DNA from: Pyronema omphalodes
Lineage: Eukaryota > Ascomycota > Pezizomycetes > Pezizales > Pyronemataceae
Direction: 5' to 3'
DNA length: 64,000 bases
Assembly: GCA_024516155.1 (NCBI GenBank)
Contig: JAJJXM010000074.1
Coordinates: 1 to 64,000, forward strand
Shown piece after piece: positions 21,101 through 32,744 of the stretch (its first letter is position 1; each line of letters begins with the position of its first letter). The position numbers and the translations under genes were made by a program. Below the pieces are notes generated by a model. That model was not told the origin of the DNA. It ran no database searches and was given only the letters and a program-made list of their open reading frames with translations.

Positions 21101-22631
21101 TTAAAGCTTTTTCAGAGCTTCAGTAAAGATGTGCGAGTATCCACCCTCCGGTGGTATTGCCGTTGACAACTGCGCTTCTAGCAAAGACACCTTCATCATC
21201 AACTCGGTGTTCTTCCTGTATAACGCCGTATTCTGATCCTGTAATGAAGAATTCTGCTCCCGAAGTCTCTCGATATTTTCCTGTAATCTTTCCTTCTTTT
21301 CGTCCAACTTGTCATACTTTTGTTCCAACTTGTCATACCGCGCATCAGCCTTTGCGAGCGCCTGTTCAAGTCCAGCTAAGTTTGAGCCCCAGCCTGAGCC
21401 TGAGCCTGAACCCGAGCCTGAACCCGAACCCGAACCTGAGCCTGAGCCCGAACCCAAACCCGAACCTGAACCTGAGCCCGAACCTTCTCCATTGTATTCC
21501 GACAACATCCTCTCCAATAAATCCGAAGCTTTGGCCATCAGCAGTTGATTTGCAGAAGGCTGACGAGGTGGTCGTTCCATCCATGTTATAGGCTTCGGAT
21601 CTGTCATCAATGTCGAGAGGACAGGTATCTAGCATACGGCACCGTACTTAGAATCTACAACGCTGCGGGGGGGACATTCTTGGAGAAAAAATACCGTACT
21701 ACTATTCATCCGGCTTCCTGGTACTGGCGCTTGCGATCGAGTAGAAGCTTGTGGTGTCTGTCCTTGTGTGCCATTCGTATTCTCAGGGTGTTCCCCAGCC
21801 TCATCCTCCCATTCACTACCCGATCCAGGTACCGGATCATTCAGAGTTCCTACTTTAACAAGTTCCTCAATCGCCGCTGAAATATCTTTCGCCTCGGCCA
21901 CATCCCAGGGTACATCGGTATCCTCTGTATCCTCCGTTTCCCTCATCCTTCCCTCCTTGATCTTATCCGTGAAGAACTTTTTCAAAAAGTTCGCATCCCG
22001 TTCTTTTCTGTCATTGTACCTAGCCACTGTGGAGTATTCCTTCGCAACTTGCTTCCACATGTGACTGCTGTATGGTAGGATTTGTCGTATCACCGCAAAT
22101 GCCCGTTTCTTGTCTGAATCTTTAAAGTTCTGGGACCCGGTTACTCTTCCGCCTCTTCTCCTCTTTCTTGTCGCGTAGGGAGAATCGGGACTTGAGTCGA
22201 TAGCGATAGGATCGAAAGTAGAGACCGAACTGATGGTGATGGGAACAGCTTCGGGAGTAAGAGCGACGAATGAAGGCGTCGGAGGAGGAGGAAGAGAGGG
22301 GTTTTGAGATTGAGATGATGTACCCTGTTGGAACTGCTGCTGCTGTTGCGGCTGCTGCGACTGATGCGATTGTGAAACATTGGGACCGTCGCTAATTCTC
22401 TGTCCGCAACCAAAATTAACAAACCGCAAGTTCCAAGGAGGCATCGGCTGCTGCTGTAGAAACATATTGCTATTGCTATTGCTACTGCCACTACTGCTGC
22501 CGCTGCTATCGCTGATTTGCTGCGCGCCAAAAGAAAAAAATTTTGGGTTAAGGTTAATGGTCCCTAGGTACAGATTCTTCGCAGGATCAAGAGTTGTGAA
22601 AACTCACTGTGGATCTTCGTTTCGCGGACAT
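21101..22631 (-). CDS. Basic and coiled-coil protein, possible Harbinger partner
   Basis: 447 residues in three exons: 22608-22631, 21700-22519 and 21101-21600. Introns of 88 and 99 nt start GTGAGT and GTACGG and end CAG, and all phases fit. After a Ser/Asn and Gln/Pro-rich N-terminus there is a basic patch ([11 protein letters not shown]), then a helical domain ([27 protein letters not shown]...[11 protein letters not shown]) that resembles the Myb/SANT-like domain of fungal Harbinger accessory proteins. After that come an acidic region, a Gly-Ser dipeptide repeat of about 30 residues and a C-terminal coiled coil ([19 protein letters not shown]). Stops of the two convergent genes are only 38 bp apart. 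In PIF/Harbinger elements a Myb-like protein binds the transposase and DNA; that role here is inference. Confidence 0.7.
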
Positions 22632-23632
22632 ATTGATCTGATCGTGTTGGTGTTTTTTCGTGGTTTGTAAGGCGTTTGTGAGGCGACGGTAAACCTAACC
22701 TGGTAGAAGTTGAGGTACCGTTGATGATGTTGAGGGTTCAAACTTCGAGTCTCGCGAAGCTAGCCAGTCAGCCAGCCAGCCGGTCGTGGGTGCACGCTGG
22801 GTCTGGTCTGGTCTGGTCTGGTCGATGTCCTTGTCCTGGTCGTTGTTAGTGTCGTGTCCTGCGAAACCTTCAACCTTGTAACTTGGGTTGGGCGGCGGCG
22901 GGCTGAGGAGTTGATTTTGGCTAGGCTTCTTCTGTTTGTGCTGCATGAGACTTGAATAGGTAGCCCAGGCCCCACCCCACCTCACCCAGACTCTCAGAGA
23001 TGAAAAGCGCGGTTATAACATCGACTCAAAACGGTATATACAAGTTACTTGACGAATCGATGTACCTCCGGCTGCTATGAGCTGTCTTTATATAGATTCT
23101 AAATACGGGAAGATTTTTCCTTTCTTTTTACAAACCATACACTTGACTTGTCACTTTATCGTCCCCATCATCCCGCCCGTATCCGTCTATGAGCCCCTCT
23201 AGACGCCGCGGGAAGTTATCCATTACAAATGATGCAGACACATCACATACTGCAACACGTGATTACCAGTAACATCGGTATCCACCATGCTCCATATCAT
23301 CCAATGGAGATATCGGCCGAAGCGAGGCGACGAAGCGACGAAGCGACGTGAAGCGGGGTGATCACCACTTCCCTGGTGCCCCTCATTATCCGCTGAGTCA
23401 TTGCCGTCGCGCTGATTAAGAAATTAGAATTTGATTGATACATAGTTATGAAACCGGTATTTTAACGCTGACATAATGTAAAGCTTCGCGATTTGGTCTC
23501 GGCTTGCTACAGTATCTGGATTTTGTGTTTTTGTGTTTTTTTTGTTGCTGCGGAGAATAGCATCGTCAAATTGAGAATGTACTCGAATTGTACGTAAAAA
23601 GAAAAAAAAAAAATGGACTGGAAAAAAAAAAT
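22632..23632. other. Intergenic spacer
   Basis: Contains short direct repeats (TGGTC units near 22802-22823, GCGACGAA units near 23328-23350) and poly-A runs next to the tRNA. No gene seen. If the gene pair were a transposon its right end should be here, but I find no inverted repeat of the sequence before 19728. Confidence 0.4.
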
Positions 23633-23715
23633 CTCCTCCGGGTGGGCTTGAACCACCAACCTCCTGATTGCAGTGTTTAACAGTCAGACGCGCTAGCCAA
23701 TTGCGCCACGGGGGA
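23633..23715 (-). tRNA. tRNA-Asn (GTT) with 9-nt intron
   Basis: On the minus strand it starts TCCCCCGTGGCGCAATTGG and ends GGTTCAAGCC...CGGAGGAG. The D stem is GCGC/GCGC, the anticodon stem TCTGA/TCAGG with loop CTGTTAA (GTT), and the T arm GGTGG TTCAAGC CCACC. Nine extra bases (ACACTGCAA) sit just 3' of the anticodon loop at the canonical intron place. The acceptor stem has one C-A mismatch, so reduced function is possible. No CCA is encoded, as usual in eukaryotes. Confidence 0.88.
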
Positions 23716-24514
23716 TTATATCTACGCTAGTAATAAACAGTCTATAGCCAGCTTTTCATGAGTTGACTGAAATTTATACGTGAAAATACAATCGGATAAA
23801 ATAGATAGGATGACATAACGAGTCATATAAAAATAATGCCATCAAAAATATTCGTAATGTTTTTGGCTTGGAATATCATGGTTCTATTGATGGTATGGAT
23901 TTATTTAGATAACTGAAGGTGTTCCGACCAAACATTTGAATATCAAGAAATTGCGGGATAGAAATAAATTGGGAAGCGAGATTGAAATAATGACGGTGAT
24001 AGCTGGCTGGTTTCAATATTGGACCATTGTGGTGTATGGTATATATCATTAAAGTTTGAGCTGTCAGGAGTTTCCGGATTTTTAGCTGGGGGGTTTCAAT
24101 TTGTAACGGATTTAGTGACTGAGAAATATTACTGGCCCACTGGGTATTCAGTACGACAGCAGTGTCGGTGATGAGTTATATCTACGAAATCCAGGAACGG
24201 GACCATAGTTTTCTGATGTTTCTTCTTGTCTTCAGCGGGTATTGCTATATTGCTATTTCCTAACGACCAACTCCAGCACAAAATACAATAAATGAAAAAA
24301 AAAACAATTCATTACAACAGCGATAAAACAGTAACAAAACAGTAACAAAGTAGGTAGATAATAAACACAAAACAACAGAGTGATCAAGCAATACAAATCA
24401 CAAATCAAACATCATCCAAGCCACGACCAAACAATCCCCAAGCACGCCATTCACCACAACCAAACCCACCACTTACCACAAGCAATCATGTACCTACAAA
24501 ATTTCGCATAACCT
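23716..24514. other. AT-rich intergenic spacer
   Basis: AT-rich, with an A-rich stretch (24290-24420). No gene or repeat recognised. Confidence 0.4.
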
Positions 24515-24678
24515 TTATACCGATCTCCCGCGCCACTGATGAGACATCCTCATAGCCTCCGCCACCTGTTCCGTCGTTAAATCCCAAGTCAACGCATCCA
24601 GACCCTCTCTTCTTCGTTCATACCCGTATCATAGAATTCTTTGTGGTGTTTGTATGGGAATCTACTACCGCTATCCAT
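24515..24678 (-). pseudogene. Small reading-frame remnant, possible frameshifted gene
   Basis: Two coding-looking minus-strand frames abut. One starts ATG 24678 (MDSGSSRFPYKHHKEFYDTG) and ends in TGA soon after. The other, in a shifted frame, reads EGLDALTWDLTTEQVAEAM and ends TAA at 24515. Together they look like the end of one small protein broken by an indel near 24620, but this could also be a poorly resolved intron. I do not recognise the family. Confidence 0.3.
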
Positions 24679-26296
24679 TGCTATGCGGCATTGTAACTGG
24701 GGAAAAGTTAATGCTGCATAGAATGGGACTTGAGGGATGTGGATATGGATATGGATACTACGGACTAGGTTTTACGAGAACAGGTATGCTGGTATGCTGG
24801 TTTGCTGGTGGGCGTCTCATTATTGGTGATGGTGATGAATTGGCTGCTGAGACTTTATTACGTGGCGGGGTGTTGAATGCTGTTAGTTAGCTGTGAGTGA
24901 TGAAGAAGGAAATGAGGATGGGTGAAGGGGTTTCATACTCATTGGTAACATAGCTTCATGCAACCGCAGTTGAATTCTATGGTAGAGGATTGATTTTCAT
25001 GAAGTTCGGTGAGGTGGGATTCTATTATGGGGGAAGATGAAGGATGGAATATGGTGGATTGGAAGGGGGGAAGGTATGGGAGGGGATTGTGAGGAATATA
25101 TATGAGTAGGGAGATGGATGAGGGGCAGGTGATTTGTGGTTGATGTTATTGGGATGGGTTCTGTGGGAGGATATAACCGTTGTCGTTCACGAGAAGCAGA
25201 GTTTTGTTGTGTATCCAGTAGACGAGGATGGGAATATCACCAAGATTTTATTCTATTCTCAAGTTTGGAGCTGGTAGATATGTACTAATTATGAATGGTG
25301 TATCTTTTTCGACTTTCTTGTTACGGCTTCCGTGCTATTCCGTTAGGCTCTGCGTTTTATCATCGAGGCTTACCGATATGAAGCTATTGAAAACCGTTAT
25401 CAGCATATTTTCATGGCGATTGTGTTCCGTCTTTCTATTAGGGTACCTCCTCATCAAAATCCGTAGCTCTCTCTGATCGGGGTGTTCATTCACCTCATTC
25501 ATACCCACTTTTCTTGATAGCTTCCGTACAGACTGTCAGCACACATGTGTCGTATATCAGCCTAATAAATAGAAAAAATATTACGGAAAATATTGAATCT
25601 TTAGTAAAAAAAGAGCGTGGTCTCACCACAAAATTGGGCCTTGTTGATGCGTACTGATGATAGACCCGAGATACCAAGTCCATCTGGGGAAAATGATTCC
25701 GTTTAGCCAGGCAGAAGCGCAGTCAAGTATTTAAGAGGTAATCACTGTATCATTAGCTAAAATTACAAACATCAATGTTTCTAGTTTGATTGATCGTTAA
25801 TGTTAATGACCTATGAGTTTGAGATAAATTCGAAGCTGAAAATATGAAGCGTTCCTGGCGAGGTAAGAGGACAAAGATTGTTGTGGCAATTCCAGAAGCA
25901 GTCTATCGCTCAATCATGAGGACACGAAGTCACATTCATGGGTATTTATTTGAACATTATTCAACAATAGTCCCTTGGCGCTCTAAATCTAAAATCAGAG
26001 ACCGAGTGATACCCCGCGCATACAGGGCTAGGGTTAACACCATGTCGTCATAGCTCCGCGCCCATGGCAACCTCACGATCACAGCTCGCTTACACATTAG
26101 AGCTCCCGACAACCGCAAACCCCACAGCACCCCGCAGCCGCCAATGCTACGCTGCTAAGGAGCGCGAAAAGACGATTTAAACCGCGACTACAGCTTCAGA
26201 AACTTTCCCACAGTTTGTCAAACCAGCTTCACTGTCCCAAAAGAACTCAGTCGAACATTATCAACCTCCAACCTATGCCCTAGCTAGGCTCCCGTC
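24679..26296. other. Intergenic spacer upstream of WD40 gene
   Basis: Mostly AT-rich without recognisable coding sequence; the 60-80 codon open frames here look like chance. The last 250 bp before 26297 are more GC-balanced and probably hold the promoter and leader. Confidence 0.4.
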
Positions 26297-29207
26297 ATGC
26301 CGCATCTCAACGATCAGCTCTTTGCCCGTGAGCTAGCCGGTAATAATGGCCGTGGTGCGACGAGTAGACTCTACAGCTCTCGTAGCTGGGTGAAGGATCT
26401 TGATATCATTGGAGAGCTGAGAGGCCATACGGGATGCATCAACGCACTTAGGTACGCTTCAGACTAACCTTCAGTCCCCATCGGAGCTTTGAAATATCTG
26501 CCCACAGACTCAAAGCGATACATTACTGATACAGAATACCAGTTGGTCCTCCTCCGGCTCACTACTCGCTTCCGGCAGTGACGACACTCTCGTCAACATC
26601 TATACTGCCTACTCCGGTTTTAACCTCAACACCCGTATCCAAACCGGACACAGCGCCAACATTTTCTCCGTGAAATTCATGCCCTTTTCTTCTGATCGTA
26701 CCATTATCACAGCTGCAGGAGATACCCAAGTCCGTGTATTCGATGTGGAATATGCGCCCACCACGTATACCTCCCTCACCCCCGAAGACACCGAAGGCAG
26801 CATGTCCCAAGCACGGCGCAGTATAATGAATCCCATCCCTGGGCGAGAACACACACGTACGCACCGAGTCTACCGCTCCCACAGTAACCGCGCCAAGCGA
26901 ATCGTCACCGAATCCTCTCCTCACCTCTTCCTGACATGTAGTGAAGATGGCACAGTGCGACAATTCGACCTCCGACAGCCGTCGGAATACTACACTCGTC
27001 CTGGCGCTGCGCGAAATCCAAATTACCCAGCCCCAAGAGCTTTAGGAAGGGATATGGATAGTAGAACTCCGCCTTTGATTGATTACTCAAGGTATGGCAT
27101 GGAGATAAATAGTATTTCTTGCAGCTTGTCACAGCCGCACTACCTTGCGCTTGGAGGCTCATCTCCATATTGTTACCTCCATGACCGAAGAATGATGGGA
27201 CGTGATAAACTAGCCGAAGCAGGGAGAATGTACAGCCGGGAACCTATTACCAGTGACGACTCCGAGGATCAAGACACCGGGGCAACGAAATGCGTCCGAC
27301 GCTTCCTCCCCAAAGGTGGCAACGGCTGGAAGTCCCGTAGAAGCCACGCCCATATCACCTCCGTCAAAATCTCCGACTACAATCCCAATAATCTAATTGC
27401 CTCCTGGTCCGGCGACGGAATCTACGCCTTCAACATCCACCGCTCTCCGCTTCCCAACGATCCCGGTTTAGGGCGTGAACCATTTAATCTCCCACCTCCT
27501 CGAGTAAAGCGAGACCGCAGCGGTGGATCACCCGCGCGAAAACGCCGCCGGGAAAGATCGTCCAGCACAAGCTCTAGCTCGCCTAATTTGCCAGATGAAG
27601 AACTAATCCCCGGAAGCCACCTCTTGAAGCTGTCCTCCCTGATTACAGACATCCGGCAAAATATCTTCGCCTACAGTTCTTCGGCTCTGCATGAACAATC
27701 TCGCGATCCAATCGAGGCTAGAAAGATTAGTTACTCTGCGGCATTGAGATTGGTACATACTGCGATGAAGAGGATTTCGCCGGCTATGCAGAGATTCGAA
27801 AATGCTGATCTCATGTTGCTGAGAGGTTCAGGAGATGAGGAGTTAAGACAGGTTAGGAAGACGTTGGCAAAGGATAGAAGACGCATTAGGGGTTGGGTTA
27901 AGGCAGCAGGTTGTTTAGCGCAGGCCCTGGGAGGTACGGTAGAGGGGGTGCCGGGAGATTGGTACCACAAGATTTCGCCGTGGAATCCCTGGGATGGAGA
28001 AGAACCAAGGTCCTTTTGGATGCGATTTTTGAATGCCGTTCTGGCGTTCTTGAGGGGAAGTGATGCATTGATGGGGATTGCGAAGGAGTGGTGGGAGGAG
28101 GAATGTGAAATTACCGAAGATGTGGATGAAGTCTTGGCGGAGGCAGATGCCGATGGCGATGATCATCACGAAGCCGCATTAGGGGACGCAGACACCGAGG
28201 GTAGAGCCGAGAGGCCGGGGATGTTGGGCCCTGAGATCCTAGATCGATATCTCCTCTCACTGGAACAACAAGCCGGTGGAAGCGTGATAAGAGACCTCGA
28301 CGACGGCCAGGAAATCTTCGCTGACGAAAAAGAGATGGTTAGAGCATTCCGTGGGGCAGTTGAAATGCAGCTTCATTCCTCTGAATCAGTACCACCCGGG
28401 GTAGTAGAGCGGTTTTGGGGCGAGAGAGTAGGAAGAGCATTACTGATGCTTTACGGTGAAGAACCAGAAGTTATTAATTGGGAATTTGTGGAACGAGCTT
28501 TCAAAGAGGAGGATGAGCATGAGGATTTGGATATGGGTATGACCTGGGATACGGATACGGATATGGACGATGACGATACTGGCTTAGTCGACGCAGACGA
28601 TGATGAAGCTGATGAAGACAACGACGAGGAACCATCAGAAGACGACGATGATGACGATGACGATGACGACGACGATGATGACCTCCCACCTCACTTCTCC
28701 TTCCTCACTCATCACTCGATAACTGCGCACCGTCATGCTCCTGTATTCGAGCACACTAAAGTCTACCGCGGCCATGTGAATCTTCGTACAGTTAAAGATG
28801 TCAACTTCTTCGGTCCTCGAGACGAGTATGTCGTTTCTGGTAGCGACTGTGGAAATTTATTTATCTGGGATTCTCACACATCTGAACTTCTGAATATTCT
28901 CAAGGGAGATGATGAAGTTGTCAATGTTGCCACAGGACATCCTGTTGAGCCCATGCTGGCTGTAAGTGGAATTGATGAAACGGTGAAGATATTTTCACCA
29001 GATGGGGCAAGACAGGAGGAGTTTGCGGAGTGGTCTAAGTCTATGGGTGGCGCAGCGGGCAGAAAAAGGTGGGAGGACAGGGAGAGGATTTTGGGGAGGA
29101 ATAGGGTCGAAAATCAGGGAGGGTTGGGTTCGGCGGTTTTTACGGTGAGTTTTGAGGGTGTTAGATTGAGGTTTGCGGAATGGGTGGAGATGTTAGGTGG
29201 TATTTAA
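26297..29207 (+). CDS. WD40-repeat protein, DCAF-like (CRL4 adaptor candidate)
   Basis: 939 residues in two exons, 26297-26451 and 26543-29207; the 91-nt intron starts GTACGC and ends CCAG and restores the WD motif INALSWSSSGSLLASGSDD. Repeats: GHTGCINALS, GHSANIFSVKF, HSNRAKRI...CSEDGTVRQFDLR, then weaker ones (residues 220-370), and a last pair after residue 780 (GHVNLRTVKDVNFF, SGIDETVKIF). FDLR at about 193-196 fits the WDxR box by which DCAF proteins dock on DDB1. Between the halves lies a long helical insert and an almost pure Asp run (near 735-770). The split propeller with acidic insert resembles DCAF6/DCAF8/WDTC1 proteins. The likely role is substrate reception for a CUL4 ubiquitin ligase, by inference from family. 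Confidence 0.82.
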
Positions 29208-30346
29208 GGAGGAAAGGGAGGAAGAGGGGGTGGAGGTGGAGGTGTGACTGTTGTGATAGCGGGTGATAATATGTGACACCATCGTGATATTTTAAGGCTG
29301 TTTATTGCAAGCGGTTTATGGGAAGATATTAACTGAAGACTGTACCAAAAACCGTGTTTCTGGGTGAGTTTCCGGAAGGCAAATCGAGACGTGTGATGGA
29401 TTTCGGTGGAAGGAATATCGGGTGTATTTATAGCGACAAAATCTAGGGTTGACTGTCAAATTTACTTTGACTGTTTTTTTTTCTTCTTTTTATTTTTTAT
29501 TTTACATATCTGCTCAATCAAGAGCTGGTAAAGTCGGTTGGATATTTGGGTGTTTCAAGCCATCACAAAATATCATTCGCACTTTTTCAGGTCAAGTCCA
29601 TGTATTGAAAGCTCCCAGAATACAGTTATTTGATTCTAAGCAAATGTCTCAAAGTATAGTTTTAAGATGTCAAAACTTATCTGTGATGCCATTGAATAAA
29701 CCCCTGACACTTGGTTGGTGCGCAGTCCTTGAATACATGATCTGAATTATCGGGTTTATTGTGATATAAACGAGGTTTGCAGAGACGCTACTGGTGTAGA
29801 TATAAAACAGAGGGAACTTTGTTGTTGATTTGTGGCTGGGTGTGAGCGTTGGTTATGAGAATGGCATTGCCGACGGTCCAAATTACATCTCGTCTAGACT
29901 GTGCGAGACGCCATTCTAAGTCGCAAAACAGGCAGATCTCAAAGTAGATTAAAACTCCAGTGACCTCAAAGAACAAGCAAAATAATTACATAGGTCATAT
30001 TATATATTTCTCTGTCGAAACTGCCCCTGTAAATATCATATCTTGTGATGACATGCCTGACGTTCCATTGCGATGTGAAGTATTTCTGCTTCAGCAGTCG
30101 AGAATCTAACCGTCTCACTAAAGAGCTCTATGAAAAAAAATGTAGAATTATTTACATGATTTATCGACAAGGTTCTTAAAAGTTAAAGCATATATCCCAA
30201 ACTCCGTTGCGCCATTCTCTTGTTTTTTTTTTACACATGTAAAGCAACTCGTAAAGCCCCAATCAACCCCAAAATCCAAATTCCTAGGTTCCTCTGTCTA
30301 TTTGGAATTCGGACTCAGTAGTTTTAGCTAACTCATACCAGCTTCT
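29208..30346. other. Intergenic spacer between convergent genes
   Basis: AT-rich, with poly-T stretches. It must hold the 3' ends of the two flanking convergent transcripts. No gene recognised. Confidence 0.4.
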
Positions 30347-31114
30347 CTACGGACCATCACCATTGCCAGGGACGCCACCGAAAGCCCATCTCACCCAGCT
30401 CATCGGTCCATGTCTTGCGATTTTACCGTCTCCATGAGCTATGGATTCCTCGCCGCATTTGCGTTTATGCTTCAAGATGTTCTCCCATGGTTTTGGTTCC
30501 TCTTGCCGCTTCTTTGTACATATTTTTTCCCATTCTTTTAGCTGTCTTTCGAATCCAATATTAGGACAAGCGACGCATCGACGGAGCTTCACAAGTCTAA
30601 GTGCTTGTTTATAGGACAATCCTCGCTCGCTCATAATGTAAGCCAGGACCATAGATGACGACCGAGAAACTCCCTCAACACAGTGCACCAATACCTTCCC
30701 GTTCTTGGTAGAAAGTGCAAGTTTAATAAACGCAATGGCTTCGGGAAAATGTGGTAGTAGATTTGTGGTGGTTGTATCGTTCACGTCGATGATGAGTTGT
30801 TTGATTTCCTCTGGGACTTTCGGTGCTTCTGAGGGAGATAATACCGAGAGAACGTGGGTGATTCCATAAGCTTTTAATTTCTCGGTTGAGGAGGCAGCCG
30901 TAATGCCGGAGAGGTACAGAAACCCGGGGAGAATCTGCGTCATTATGGAGCGCATCGGTTGAGAGGGCTTTGGAGCAGTCCGAGAGGTCATGGTAGTTGG
31001 GGAATAGCTTCGGCTGATATCCTCAAGGGTTTTCGTGAGTAAGGTACGATTTTCATGACGCTTCTCGAGGTAGAATATTAATAGCCGTAGTAATAAGTCC
31101 AAGATATACATCAT
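30347..31114 (-). CDS. Dual-specificity protein phosphatase
   Basis: 255 residues, single exon. The signature HCVEGVSRSSS is at residues 144-154, with catalytic Cys145 and Arg151. The general acid is probably Asp110 or Asp113 in IIDVNDTTTTNLLPHF. The core starts at ILPGFLYLSG (61-70) and has the usual THVLSV strand and the AYIMSERGLSYKQAL helix. It should remove phosphate from Tyr and Ser/Thr of a protein substrate. The N-terminus MMYILDLLLRLLIFYLE is hydrophobic and could be a membrane or mitochondrial anchor; a start at a later Met (42, 54 or 58) would drop it. The basic C-terminal extension is unusual for a minimal atypical DSP. Confidence 0.9.
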   Translation of the reverse strand: MMYILDLLLRLLIFYLEKRHENRTLLTKTLEDISRSYSPTTMTSRTAPKPSQPMRSIMTQILPGFLYLSGITAASSTEKLKAYGITHVLSVLSPSEAPKVPEEIKQLIIDVNDTTTTNLLPHFPEAIAFIKLALSTKNGKVLVHCVEGVSRSSSMVLAYIMSERGLSYKQALRLVKLRRCVACPNIGFERQLKEWEKICTKKRQEEPKPWENILKHKRKCGEESIAHGDGKIARHGPMSWVRWAFGGVPGNGDGP

Positions 31115-31340
31115 GTTTGACGTGAGGTGGAGATGTGGATCAGGATCGGTTATCTGCTGGAGGTGCTGTCACGTCGGAGTCGCGGGCACTTTAGCTGTAG
31201 TAGTAAGCTCATAGAAGTGATGCGATAAGCGTCGTAGAAAGTAACGGGGGTGGATAAAGACTCAGGCCTGTAGCCGTCGAGGTACGATACGAAGGGGAGC
31301 TCTCGGTCTGCCTGCACTTGCGGCTGGGGTTGAATGTGCC

Positions 31341-31360
31341 GACGCGTCGCGACGCGTCGC
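31341..31360. promoter_or_regulatory. Tandem MluI cell-cycle boxes upstream of the phosphatase
   Basis: GACGCGTCGC occurs twice in a row, with ACGCGT cores at 31342-31347 and 31352-31357, about 230 bp before the phosphatase start. ACGCGT is the MBF site of ascomycete G1/S genes. Confidence 0.5.
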
Positions 31361-32744
31361 GAACAGTTATACTAATCTGCTAGTGCCATCACCGTGGGCT
31401 CCGACGAACGGACGAAACGTGGGATATATATGTACTTGGCGTATCTGTGTGACACCTGGGATAGAATTCTGGCCCATACATTATTCTACCGAAAAAACGG
31501 TTTTTTTTTAAGAAAAAAAAAATGAAATGCTTTTATGCTTTTATTCTCTAACCCCGAAGCACTCTCAGCCATAAAACGCAACTTGCAAATAGATAAAATC
31601 GTGTGCCTAATTCGGTATATTCTTCAAGGCCACCCATATTTTGCTTTCCCGAAATATACTAGAGCCTATGTTTCCAACCATAGTATCTGATGGTTTTTGC
31701 CTACAGAGTTTATGACTCCTGCAAATCTGCTGAACTGCAGAAGACGAAGTAAAGCACGTGGATTCTACAGTCCGAGGCATTCGGCTGCTGTGCGTGGAGT
31801 ATCACGGAGATCTCGGTGCTGAAAACATGAAGTTCCTAGTTTCTACGAGAGAAATGAATAATAAAGAATAACCAATCCTGGATTGCAGCATCTCCCTTTT
31901 GGCCGATAGATTCATGGATAAACACTGTCGAACACGTCCGACTCCTACCACTTCTCGGACTTGCCACGACGGCAGATCCATTGCCTGTTTCAAAATCCGA
32001 TATATTCACCTTGGCACATCTGAGTATATAGCTTACCTTGGAATACGGATTGGGGCATAAATTATAACCATTTAAACGATTTTGACCAACACACGCCTGC
32101 CTGGTTCTTCCCGTTTGTAGAACAGTTTTCTTATTTTTTTCTTCATGTCTTTGTTATCTATGCATTGAATCATACGCCAACCGAGGTCTAAACGCCCCAC
32201 GCAGGAAACGTAACGTGTTTATTATCTCTATGCTTCCGTAGCTTGAATCAGAAGAAAGTGCTTATTACAAGAAACGTTCTATATCTTGAGCGCATGATCT
32301 AAGATTGACGAGGAGTTAGATATCATATACTAAAAAGGTTCTTTGAGATGCTTGTACAAACCTCCTAAAGGCATTCATAATGTTGTTACTCAATAGCCCC
32401 CCCCCCCCCCTCCACTCCGTCCGCTCCTCAGTGGATATGTCGTCGACTCGGCGTTATATTTTGATCGGCGCATGTGCTGATCGAGCATTCCTCCAGGAGA
32501 ACTTGGCTAAGTTTACCAACGACTTGCTCATGACCTGATTCCCAGCCCCCTGAAAACTTGGGCACTATGGAGTTTGCAAATAAGCCTCATTATTGGAAAT
32601 AAATCACAAGTGAGGCGATACCGTATTAGGGTGAAGGGCGAGAGCAGTATATGCTGTGGGGGCTGAAATATTATTACATTTGCTTCTAGACCGAAGTGAG
32701 AATCAGAAATATCATGAAAGAGCTTCGATAGGGGGAATGATTCG
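31361..32744. other. Intergenic spacer
   Basis: AT-rich; contains poly-T/poly-A at 31500-31520 and a run of 14 C at 32397-32410. No gene recognised. Confidence 0.4.

Noticed and set aside
21309..21548. Pro-Glu repeat frame on the plus strand
   Set aside because: It is the antisense reading of the Gly-Ser repeat in the third exon of the coiled-coil partner gene.
24654..24890. 78-codon plus-strand frame with Gly/Tyr repeats
   Set aside because: Its composition follows a GGATAT repeat and it is antisense to the likelier small remnant.
26025..26045. TAGGGTTA as a telomere trace
   Set aside because: A single unit, not an array.
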